From Tubiluchus corallicola (taxonomy: Eukaryota; Priapulida; Priapulimorpha; Priapulimorphida; Tubiluchidae), in assembly GCA_030141605.1 (NCBI GenBank), contig JAQGDQ010000464.1, positions 117,101 through 181,100 on the forward strand: a stretch of 64,000 nucleotides of DNA, given 5' to 3'. Within the stretch, counting starts at the first letter, position 1, and each line of letters opens with the position of its first letter. Both the position numbers and the translations under genes were made by a program. Below are positions 33,938 to 43,008 of the stretch, one piece after another. The notes under the pieces are model-generated. The model made no database searches. It was not told where the DNA came from and saw only the letters and a program-made list of their open reading frames with translations.

Positions 33938-35280
33938 TTCAATTTCCGACGTACCGGGGCGTCTATGGGATCTTCAGCAAAACAATCTGCATATTTAAGA
34001 AGCAATTTAGTGAGTCTTTCCTTAAGTACGGGATCTGTAATGTTATCTAATTTTAATTCTTTTAGTAAGCTTTCCGATGACATCATACGAACGAATTGTT
34101 GTTTAATATGCTTTTGTAGCCGTTTCCGTCTTCGTTTATTTGAAGTAGGTTTAGCTTCTATATTTTCATCAATGGAATGTATTATATTTGGAGTATTATA
34201 CAAGATGGCTTCAGTCTTGTAAGGTGTCTGTTGTAATCTGTAATCTTGTGGTGGTCCGTATTTCGTCACATGGTCCAGTGTCTGAACGTGAAGTCTACGA
34301 ACATATTTTGGCAAGGAATTTCCCTTATCCGTTGTATTTATTTTAGGGAAAATTTCATTCTGAAGTTGCGAAGCTATTTGTTGTATCGAGTTCATAACTT
34401 CCGTGCATTTAGCAATATTTGAAACTTGATACATAACTGTTGGGTCTTGTTCAACTGCAAGACTTAAAATGTCATTCCGAGATACGATTACATCCTTTTC
34501 ACCGTCATTGTATAAGGGTACATAAACTTGTTTCTTATACATATTCACAATACTGGGAACTATGTCACATGTGGTTTCTTTATAAATAGGTAATACGTTC
34601 GCTTTAAGGAGTTCTAAAGTATGAACGCATTCATCATTCTTATGAAAATTTCCTGTGATATACGCCTTGCCAAGTGCACAAGATTTTGGGGGAATTAATA
34701 AAGCAGTGGCGGCTTTGACCAAAAAGATGCGTTTTTCGCTCGGGGGAGCTAATTTAAGTACCTCTTGATTTATGACTAAAATTCCGTTGGCAATATCTAT
34801 TGCTGCTTGGGTGTTTTTGAAAAAGTTATAACCTAAAATTACAGGTTTTGAAAGTTGATCTACGATATAAAACAAATTTTCCAATTTCTGTTTTCCTATG
34901 GTAACAGTTAAAATGCATTTACCTAATATTTTTAACGTGCTTTTTGAAGCAGTATTTAAAACAAAATTATCTTCAGGGGACGTAAGGGTTTTTTGTACTT
35001 CTGTTGGGAGTTTATGGAAAGTGGTGCTATCTAAAACACTAACTTCTGCTCCTGTATCTAAGATAGCTGTACAAGGATAATCATGAACTTTAATATTACA
35101 AAATGGAGCCGTCGTTTCTATGGATGCAATAGAAATATATTTTGTTTCTGAAACAGTTTGTTGAAATTTAGACTTGTCGGGTGCATTAAAAGAAGAATTG
35201 GAATAATTCGGTCTAGGATCATGCGACCACTCTGACGACCGATAATTTTCATGAATGGTCGCTTTTAGTTTGCCGTTCTC
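33928..35280 (-). CDS. pro: pro: aspartic protease with long C-terminal extension
   Basis: Open frame of 450 codons with no ATG at its start; it is -1 to gag and opens directly after a TAG at 35281-35283. The retropepsin active site ILDTGAEV lies at 35050-35058 and the second conserved block (PVILGYNFF) near 34840. Together these mark the single-chain half of a homodimeric aspartic protease that would process Gag and Pol. Unusually, about 300 residues follow the protease core, including a KRRRKRLQK stretch near 34120, before the frame ends at the slippery site in the segment preceding the RT fingers. Expressed as a Gag-Pro fusion if a shift occurs in the 16-nt overlap with gag. Confidence 0.85.
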   Translation of the reverse strand, partial: ENGKLKATIHENYRSSEWSHDPRPNYSNSSFNAPDKSKFQQTVSETKYISIASIETTAPFCNIKVHDYPCTAILDTGAEVSVLDSTTFHKLPTEVQKTLTSPEDNFVLNTASKSTLKILGKCILTVTIGKQKLENLFYIVDQLSKPVILGYNFFKNTQAAIDIANGILVINQEVLKLAPPSEKRIFLVKAATALLIPPKSCALGKAYITGNFHKNDECVHTLELLKANVLPIYKETTCDIVPSIVNMYKKQVYVPLYNDGEKDVIVSRNDILSLAVEQDPTVMYQVSNIAKCTEVMNSIQQIASQLQNEIFPKINTTDKGNSLPKYVRRLHVQTLDHVTKYGPPQDYRLQQTPYKTEAILYNTPNIIHSIDENIEAKPTSNKRRRKRLQKHIKQQFVRMMSSESLLKELKLDNITDPVLKERLTKLLLKYADCFAEDPIDAPVRRKLNLK

Positions 35281-36593
35281 CTATTAAAATTGCCGGATTG
35301 TTTTTCCCTATTAAACCTAGGAATAAATGGTCTATTATTCTGAAATCTGAAATTCGGGGCGTTTTCTCTAGGCATCCATGACGCGCGTTGATTGAAGTTG
35401 TTATTTCTATTCGTAGCGCGCGGTTGAAACCTGAAACCTGTGTTCGGTCGTTCGTTGTAGAACTGTCTATTATTAAAGTTATTAAAATTACGTTGAAATG
35501 GAGCGTTAGGTCGATTGGTTGTCCGAAATTGTCGGTTATTATTATTATTAAAACCCGTTGGTACAAATTGACGTCCTTTACCGAATCTTGCTGGTTGATT
35601 TTGTGTTGGTTTTGCCAAAGTAGCGACAGTTTTATTAAGAGAACATACCGATTCTTGTACGTTGCTTAAAACTTGTCCCTGTTTAAGTAATGAATCTGCA
35701 AACAGCTGCAATGTATGGGGAGTCATGTCTGAGGGGTCTTCATGAAGTTCTTGTGAAATTAGATCAACTTCCATAGGTTCTGAATTATCTGGAAAACACG
35801 ATCTAAGATATTGGCACATCTCCACGGGGGCTCCCCTGTTAGCGGCTTCTGTGATTGCCAAAGTTAGAGTTCGGGGAGGCTCTCTAAGTAAGTATTGACG
35901 TGCCTGGTCCCCTCGTATACCCAGTGTAAATAATTGTACCAAAAATGATTGAAAGGCTGGGTCTACTATTTCATCTTCTGACGTTTTTGCTATTCTTGCT
36001 AATTTGAGTATCCTGTCGCCAAAAGCCTGTATGGTCTCCCCCTTCTGTTGCCTAGCTCGAGTTAATCCAATGAAAGCCTTATTAATTTCTAGTCGGTCCG
36101 CGTATAGGTCTCTTAGGGCGTTTCGTAATTCCTGTGCTGTTCTCGTCTCGAGATTTGGGTATTTACTCACAAAGTTTGCGGCTGCCCCTGTAATAGTGCC
36201 CAAAATTAAATGCTTGTAGGCGGTGTCCCTTGATGTCAATAATGTAGGAGTTAAGTTTAGAGACTGCTCTATATTATCAATCCAATCTCTATATTTGAGA
36301 GTGCCGGGTTCTCCTGAAAATTTCGGTAAGTGTTGAATTTGGTGGATTAATGTTTGTTGTACTTTAGTGTCTTTTAGATGAGTGCCCAATTCACATAAAA
36401 ATTGGGTCTGATCACTAGCCCGTTTCAAATCACCTATTCTTTCTCCTTGTTTTAAAATCTGAGCAGCTTGGGTTTGTAAGATTTTATCACTATTCTCGCA
36501 TCTTTGACTCAACTCATGAAATTGATTTGCTAAAGCATTATAGGTATCAATAGACACATGCTGAGCTTCAGGTGCTGGAGATTTAGTCGCCAT
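35265..36593 (-). CDS. gag: gag: capsid/nucleocapsid polyprotein
   Basis: 442 residues, ATG at 36593, stop TAA 35267-35265. Central region (about residues 95-240) has the LTR-retrotransposon capsid pattern (FSGEPGTLKYRDWIDNIEQS, then helical blocks with FIGLTRARQQKGE and FGDRILKLA). The last 110 residues are rich in Asn, Arg, Phe and Gln (FNNFNNRQF, RNNNFNQR) and would bind RNA, but have no CCHC zinc knuckle and no cysteine. Absence of a zinc knuckle is seen in errantiviruses. Frame uninterrupted. Confidence 0.9.
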   Translation of the reverse strand: MATKSPAPEAQHVSIDTYNALANQFHELSQRCENSDKILQTQAAQILKQGERIGDLKRASDQTQFLCELGTHLKDTKVQQTLIHQIQHLPKFSGEPGTLKYRDWIDNIEQSLNLTPTLLTSRDTAYKHLILGTITGAAANFVSKYPNLETRTAQELRNALRDLYADRLEINKAFIGLTRARQQKGETIQAFGDRILKLARIAKTSEDEIVDPAFQSFLVQLFTLGIRGDQARQYLLREPPRTLTLAITEAANRGAPVEMCQYLRSCFPDNSEPMEVDLISQELHEDPSDMTPHTLQLFADSLLKQGQVLSNVQESVCSLNKTVATLAKPTQNQPARFGKGRQFVPTGFNNNNNRQFRTTNRPNAPFQRNFNNFNNRQFYNERPNTGFRFQPRATNRNNNFNQRASWMPRENAPNFRFQNNRPFIPRFNREKQSGNFNRRTAN

Positions 36594-37021
36594 TGAGAAA
36601 GTTTAATAGAGATTAAATTTAAGAAATCTATTTGCGCTGCGCAATTTACAGTGCATTATAGGATTAATCTTTACAACCCTCCAATATCTTGATATTCAAG
36701 TTAGAGTTACAACCCTCCAAAATGTTTGATATACAAGTTAGAGTTTATCTACAACCCTCCTTGACTTTAAAATACAAGCAACCGTTATCTCTTACACTCA
36801 CTGACACAACCAGGAAAGGTACATAAGTAAAATATTAGGGTGGAGAAAGAACGTGCATGTACTCACGACAAAGTTGTAGACGTCAAGATGTGTGGCAGAT
36901 CAATTACGTCAATAAACAGCTTTATTCATGTTTGCTTGGATCAGCGCGGTTGTGGACGCAATGAAGCCAGGTTACTAGAATCTCTCTCCGTGTAGAAAAA
37001 TCGGAACTGGTCACAAGTACC
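36594..37021 (-). other. 5' leader of copy A with PBS position and leader repeats
   Basis: 428 nt between LTR and gag. Minus-strand sequence right after the LTR reads (T)GGTACTTGTGACCAG, in the primer-binding-site position; beyond TGG I cannot match it to a tRNA. Three plus-strand ACAACCCTCC motifs at about 36672, 36708 and 36750, each followed by GATAT/ATACAAG-like sequence, form a degenerate repeat of about 36-43 bp. GTGAGT donors on the minus strand at 36871-36876 and 36796-36801 could serve subgenomic splicing. Confidence 0.6.
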
Positions 37022-37469
37022 AGTAAAATTTATAGGTTATGTTTATGAGCTGAGTCGTATAGTGGTAGTACTTGTTGGTGGATTATTGAGGAGGCCGCAG
37101 CCGTTTATTGACGTGAGGTGGTGACAAAGCTATAAGACCTGGATTGATGAGCGACTAACACATTTATTTCACAATAATATATTACATGGTAAAGTACATA
37201 TCATAGCTCTGCCGAACCGCCCAAGATCTGTTCCTGCTTCCTCGAGATTCCCCCGTGATCTGATCTCCCATTCCACTTGGCTTCCTTCAGCTTTTTGGAC
37301 TCACAGCGCATGCGTTATAATTGTTGCTGTCCATATATGGAATTCAGTCACATGACAGCCGCACCTAAAATCATGGCTTCATTTCTACATATCTCTCATA
37401 TCCCCTTCATAGAGTCGTTTCATTTCTGAACTGCTAATACTAATCATACAATTATCATCTTCTCTTTAC
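37022..37469 (-). repeat. 5' LTR of copy A
   Basis: 448 bp from AGTAAA to CTTTAC; its final T is lost where copy B's LTR begins (37470). Lacks the 19-bp and 24-bp extra blocks of the 3' LTR. Confidence 0.9.
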
Positions 37470-37883
37470 GTATAGTGGTAGTACTTGTTGGTGGATTATT
37501 GAGGAGGCCGCAGCCGTTTATTGACGTGAGGTGGTGACAAAGCTATAAGACCTGGATTGATGAGCGACTAACACATTTATTTCACAATAATATATTACAT
37601 GGTAAAGTACATATCATAGCTCTGCCGAACCGCCCAAGATCTGTTCCTGCTTCCTCGAGATTCCCCCGTGATCTGATCTCCCATTCCACTTGGCTTCCTT
37701 CAGCTTTTTGGACTCACAGCGCATGCGTTATAATTGTTGCTGTCCATATATGGAATTCAGTCACATGACAGCCGCACCTAAAATCATGGCTTCATTTCTA
37801 CATATCTCTCATATCCCCTTCATAGAGTCGTTTCATTTCTGAACTGCTAATACTAATCATACAATTATCATCTTCTCTTTACT
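37470..37883 (-). repeat. 3' LTR of copy B (414 bp, truncated)
   Basis: Starts at LTR position 36 (GTATAGTGG), directly joined to the end of A's 5' LTR. Ends TTTACT and is followed by the polypurine tract at 37884. Confidence 0.9.
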
Positions 37884-39253
37884 CCTCTCTTCCTAGAAGG
37901 AAGTTAGTTCCCTCGGGGCTGGCAGATTAGATAATTTTAATATTATATCATCTGTCTAAAATACATGACCAATATGTGATTTAAGATATCTGATTTTTTA
38001 AATATGTGAGTAAAATATCCAGTTAAAATATCTAAGTAAAATATCTGATTTTAAAATATCTAATTAAAATATCTAGGCAATCCGAATGTCCTTGTGAGTA
38101 TGGAGGCACGAGGCTTGCTCGTCCTTATACTAAACTATACATTTACAACATTGATAACAGTAATATGGACAGGTGAGGTATACCGGTTAAATCTAGTATA
38201 GCAAGCAATTTTCCTTATCATGTTATCATCCTTAGTAAGTATAACTAGGCTAATGAGATATACAAATATTATTAAACACACAGTTGATACATACGTGTAA
38301 CATTTATCAGAGTTTCTAATATATATATGCAAACTATATAAGTAAGCGCACAATATACGAGTGTATAGGTCCAATCATGCAGTATACTATCCTAATCGAT
38401 TTTCTTTATCGTATCAACTATGCTATTGAGATATATATTTATAGGAGTAATTATATGAGTTCAACTGATATCATTTAAAATACCATTCCGAATACAAGTC
38501 AAGTCAGGATATAAATCATAAATTTACGTAAATCAAGGCAAAATAGATATATATATATATGTCATCAGCTATAAGTCATCAGCTTATAAATCATAAATTT
38601 ACGTAGATCAAGGCAAAATAGATATATATATATGTCATCAGCTATAAGTCATCAGCTGACAACCTGAATCATCAATCATTATACAATATAAATACACACG
38701 TCGTGCAAAATCAACATTATACTATCCAACATTTCATTTCGAAATACAGGAACACAACATTATTGGACGCATTTCAAAATATAAGTATACAACGTTATTC
38801 ATCATTTCATAATATACATACACAATCATTCATCTGACATCCTATATAAGTACACACGGTTGTTCAATATTTCATCATTTCATCCATAATATAAGTACAC
38901 AGTGTCATTCAATATCTTTCATTTGACATCATATATAAATACACACGGTTATTCAATATTATTCCTTTAGCATCATATTATTCATTGAACACACAATGTT
39001 ATTCATTTATTCATTGAATCTCCATGTTAAAATTGTATCAAAATGATCAAAATGTTGAACATTATTCTTATAAGTATACAGTAATGTTATTCATTTTTCA
39101 TAAAGTTCAAAATATAAGTATACAGTAATGTTATTCATTTTTCATTCATTCTCTTCCTCTGTCTGAAAACAAGTGTTTTGATCCAAATTGAGCTGAACAG
39201 ACTAGGCAGCTTTGTTCTTGCACCATCAACATATGTTAGTCTAAGTGTTTCTT
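37884..39253 (-). repeat. Repeat-rich 3' region of copy B, nuclear-receptor frame deleted
   Basis: Matches 21201-23669 of A but lacks about 230 bp of tandem repeats and almost the whole nuclear-receptor frame. The join at about 39193-39211 has GAACAGACT once, where A has it at both ends of the missing block (22762-22770 and about 23538-23546). Confidence 0.85.
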
Positions 39254-39613
39254 TTAAATTATATCGTCGACACAAATGTGTGGTTCTCCCATTAAGTGTT
39301 TAAAATAGTTCTGACAGCGCATAAAGTCCTGACAATTTATAAAGTCCTGACAATTTATAGTAGGTACAGTTGCTTGATTCACATTTTGCGAAACACGATG
39401 TTTAATCATCCTCATTGTTAAATATCGATCAAAGTACGGTTTAAAGTTAATTACACTCAACGGATATCTTCTAAAATATTTCGTATGCAGTAATTCTAAG
39501 ATAATAAACTGAGCTCCTTCATAATTTACGAGGCAGTAGGTTTTCCTGAAAGGTGGTTTTTGATATGTGTAAGTTGCTAATACTCGAATATTTAGTTTCA
39601 TATTTAGTTTCAT
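39254..39613 (-). CDS. Accessory ORF, 119 aa (copy B)
   Basis: Same frame as 23670-24029 in A, with ATG 39613 and the upstream acceptor conserved. Replacements in the aromatic N-terminal half (Y to C, K to E). Function unknown. Confidence 0.5.
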   Translation of the reverse strand: MKLNMKLNIRVLATYTYQKPPFRKTYCLVNYEGAQFIILELLHTKYFRRYPLSVINFKPYFDRYLTMRMIKHRVSQNVNQATVPTINCQDFINCQDFMRCQNYFKHLMGEPHICVDDII

Positions 39614-39821
39614 TGCACTGATAAATGAAACGTAGAACGAAGTTATTTTTAATGCTGTTCACCGGAACAAAGTTTTCTTTGATGCTGTTCACCATATATC
39701 AACTAGGGCTCTGGTTTACACAATTTCAAAAAAATAGTTGTTCTGTAGTTTACGTAGACTAGTTCTAGAACGATTAGCAAACATTAGCAAAGACAGCTGC
39801 AAAGTTTGTTTACTACTATGA

Positions 39822-40028
39822 TCACTGGCTTGGCTTGGCTGCGTCACTCGGTGTGTACGATGGATTTCCGTGCTGACTTCCGGCGGTCGATAGCTGTCTT
39901 GTTGAGATGAAGCCGGCTGGCTTCTTGCACGTGCTAGGCAGGGTTTTAAGGTTAAGGTAAAAAAGGAAAGAATGATATATGGAAAATAGGTTAAGGTATC
40001 CAATCATACTCATTATACAATTACTCAT
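39822..40028 (-). CDS. Possible accessory ORF, 68 aa (copy B)
   Basis: Same frame as 24237-24443 in A. Identical product at this length, which is weak evidence because the two copies are nearly identical anyway. Confidence 0.28.
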   Translation of the reverse strand: MSNCIMSMIGYLNLFSIYHSFLFYLNLKTLPSTCKKPAGFISTRQLSTAGSQHGNPSYTPSDAAKPSQ

Positions 40029-40065
40029 ATATTATTCAAGGCAACATTTCAATTCTTCATCCCTT

Positions 40066-40224
40066 TTATTGTTTTCCCAGCAGTTCACATTTTCTTTCCC
40101 AGACTGCAAACAGTATTCCCGTTATTATTATGCAGAATACAAGTAGTGTCAAAAGTACGACTGTAATATACGCGCGACGTGATATAACTTCGTCGGTAGG
40201 GGGGTTAGACCGTAGCGTATTCAT
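40066..40224 (-). CDS. Accessory single-pass membrane protein, 52 aa (copy B)
   Basis: ATG 40224, one nucleotide after the TTTTGCAG acceptor; product has the same membrane span as in A. Confidence 0.52.
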   Translation of the reverse strand: MNTLRSNPPTDEVISRRAYITVVLLTLLVFCIIITGILFAVWERKCELLGKQ

Positions 40225-40284
40225 GCTGCAAAATGAAATATATCTATACATCACAAATTAGTGTTGAATCAAACATTGTATAAA

Positions 40285-40756
40285 TTATATGGGAGCGAAT
40301 TTATGAAAGAACTCGTTTTCCAATAAAGGGCGTTTCACAAGAACAAGAAGATCTGGTGGAAACGAAAATTCTGTCTGTGTCTGTTTAGTACAAACAGTGG
40401 GTGACAGTTTAGTTGTAGTAAAAACAATTTTTTCGCTGGGTTGACAAGTCAAGTCAGTCTGTGTGTCTTTGGAAGCAGCTGTTAACGAGTCTGGGATTGG
40501 TGGAAGTGGTGATTTTAAAAAGTGATATATTTCCTGGGGAGATAACGGAGTGTCTGGTGCGAGGGAAAAGGTTAAAGGCATAATTTGTTCAGTATCCTCA
40601 TAGGTGGAGTTGGATTGGGGCGTTTGGGGTGTCTCAGGTGTTGAAAGGTTACGAATCAAGTTATAATTGACTTCGTAGGTTTCGTTAAGTTCTTGTAGAA
40701 ATTTATCTATGCTGTCATCTATTTTCGAAAGGTGATCTTCGGCCTCGTGGGTAAAA
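40285..40756 (-). CDS. Accessory frame of about 156 aa without ATG (copy B)
   Basis: Opens after a pyrimidine-rich acceptor-like sequence (TTTATTTCTTTTATTCTATAG, exon from 40756) and runs to a stop at 40285, lying directly after the env stop. Product is acidic then Pro/Ser/Thr-rich, with TPETPQTPQS near the middle and paired SKDTQTDL / TKQTQTEF segments. No ATG at the start, so a spliced upstream exon would be needed. Hidden by the gap in A. No family recognised. Confidence 0.4.
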
Positions 40757-40784
40757 CTATAGAATAAAAGAAATAAACGAAGTT

Positions 40785-42903
40785 TTACTGTTCTTGAATG
40801 GAATGTAAAGACGGATATACGAAATCAACAGAATCGTTATTTGGGTTATAACGAACAATTGGTTCCCGTGGTTCGGGTTTTTTGATAAATTCCTTGGGAG
40901 GCTGGTATTGAGGAAGTCTATTACGGGTCATTGGGTTAGGGTGAAGTGTCATAGGCGGAGTATTGGGTTTGTTAGAATGGATACCGCGGGGTGGTTTAGC
41001 CTTGGTAGAAGTTGGTTTGGTGTTTATAAGACGGGGGCAACATGCTGTCTTAATTTTCGTACGACAAGTCACATAAATTATAATAAAGATTATAATAAGT
41101 GCTATAAATAAGTATGTTGTCAATGATGCACCCTTATGATTGGAAAAGTCAACCGGTTTGGTTTTGAATAATTCATCAGTGTGGTCCAAAAACTTCTGTC
41201 GTTTTAATAAGAGATTTTGACTACCTTTAATAGAAAAGTCAAGTGGTTCATCCTCTGTCATTCGTGACGGCAGAGCTTGCAGTGTTTGAAGTGTTCCTAT
41301 CGTAAAATTACTTCCTAATAAATCAACGTTCCAAGTGCTTAAATTAAGTGCCGTATCTAAGATTGTTTGGATGTCCGTTTGAGTTAAAGTAAGGTCTGAA
41401 TGATTCTTAAAATATATTGGTAGATTTGCATATTTAGAAGATAGGCCACACCCTGATTCTAACTGCAGGATCATCGGGTTCTTGATGGTGAGGGGGGTGC
41501 CAATCTTATGAGCCTGGCGGGGTACGTAACAAGATTTTATGGCTTGAATTTCAAAACTCGGGCTAATATAATAAGTATTCTCAGTTAGAGGTATAATAAC
41601 TGGTCCAAGTTTATTAATAATTCTTGCTCGTTGATCACAAAATAAATCTATTTTAATAGTGTCCTTGAAAAACAATGCCGCTGTACATGATTCTATTCTA
41701 TCTGCAGGAAAAATTGGCGTTGGTGCTAACTTACAGATACGTTTTGGGCTTTGAATACAAGCAAAGGCTTCATCTTTGGCTGGGAAAAAATATAGTGACT
41801 GCTCAATATTCGTAGCAATATACTGATGATCAATTTGGTTATATAGATAAACAGGTTTATTAATATTAGTTGATGTCCGACGGACTGGGATCGATATTGC
41901 TTCAAAAATTTGATAGATGTGATTGACATGATATAAATCTAATGTTGTTAGGATAGCAAACCCTCCGGGAATTTGAATAGGTAATGCCGACATTGTTTCG
42001 TAATAATAGAATAATTGATTATTTATATCGGCTGGAAATATTAGGCTCTGTGGTAGCTGGTCCTCAATTTGTTTAAGAGACTTTTGAAGGTGTATAGGGG
42101 TTATTAAAGTTGGGGGTAATTTATTAAGAATTAGTTGATGTAAACCTTGGGATAACGAATTCAATTCTTGATCAATGATTTCTAAGCTATAGATAAAGTG
42201 ATCAAACAGCAAATTTGTTTGCAAGAATGTAAACAATTTATGTTGAGTTTTAGTCAAGTCATCGGTAAACTGTTTTGACAGTTTGTTAATGTAATGTCGA
42301 GTTTGAACTGATGCGTTCACTAAGTCATAAATTAACTCTGTATTTCTAGCAGAGCGAATTAGCGAGCTATTGATAAGGGCTAGGTTATTTTCTAAAATAT
42401 CTTGCGTGTTTTGTTGCGTATTAAAGATACTCGTAATCTGATCTTGAAGATTTCGAAGATCTTCTTCACTCGCGGTTCCGATTAAAAATTTGAATGCCTT
42501 TCCTAGATTCGGAAAAATGCTTCGTTTGACGACGTGAGATTCATGGGCAGACGAGGCTATTAAATTCTTAATGGAATTTAAACGAAATTGTTGATTTCTG
42601 ATTCTATTTTTAATAGCAGTTTTAAAGGCTTTAATCACTGTGACAGGTTTTTTAATTAATCTTAATTGTTGAATTTCGGAAAGCGTTCTGGTGAGAAATT
42701 CTTGAATGTGGTCCAACTGTATCGGCGCAATAAGTAGCCATCTTGCATTAGAAACTGGAGTATTTAATTTCTGTTTAAATATAACCCCTGGGCCTGTTTT
42801 AAAGGGAGCTGGATTTGGGAATGATTGTAAGGAATTAGAGATGTACAGATTTAAGAATATTGCCAATATTAGGATTTTGTATAAAAGGTTTGTAGTACTG
42901 GTC
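40785..42903 (-). CDS. env: env of copy B: baculovirus F-like fusion glycoprotein, first exon lost
   Basis: About 705 codons open from the acceptor at 42903 (TTTTTTTTCCAG on the minus strand) to the stop at 40785. Hydrophobic signal-like segment (ILILAIFLNLYIS) near the start; VVKR about 125 residues on, followed by KAFKFLIGT, the fusion-region signature shared by errantivirus Env and baculovirus F; long amphipathic helices; cysteine-containing ectodomain; membrane anchor about 90 residues from the end; Pro/Lys-rich cytoplasmic tail. The short ATG exon seen in A is missing because the sequence switches to inverted pol just past the donor GTAAGT (43008), so this copy cannot start normally. Confidence 0.85.
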
Positions 42904-43008
42904 CTGGAAAAAAAATTCAAAAGGAATATTATTCAGGTTGTCCTATACAGATCGTTTCTATGACTCTAAATTAGTAAGGTTAGAATAAATTTAAGATAAA
43001 CTTACGTA

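Larger units (their letters stand above)
20709..37469 (-). mobile_element. Provirus copy A: large errantivirus-like Ty3/gypsy element
   Basis: About 16.8 kb, transcribed on the minus strand: 5' LTR (37022-37469), leader, gag, pro, pol, a 3-kb region with an opposite-strand gene, env, small frames, a nuclear-receptor-like frame, repeat-rich DNA, polypurine tract and 3' LTR (20709-21200). LTR ends are AGTAAA...TTTACT, a 6-bp inverted repeat typical in form of errantivirus LTRs. Domain order RT-RNase H-integrase places pol in Ty3/gypsy. The internal region is 15.8 kb, far longer than ordinary gypsy elements. Gag, pro, pol and the nuclear-receptor frame are uninterrupted; env has a 1-nt deletion. 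No target-site duplication can be read because the right end is fused to copy B. Confidence 0.9.
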
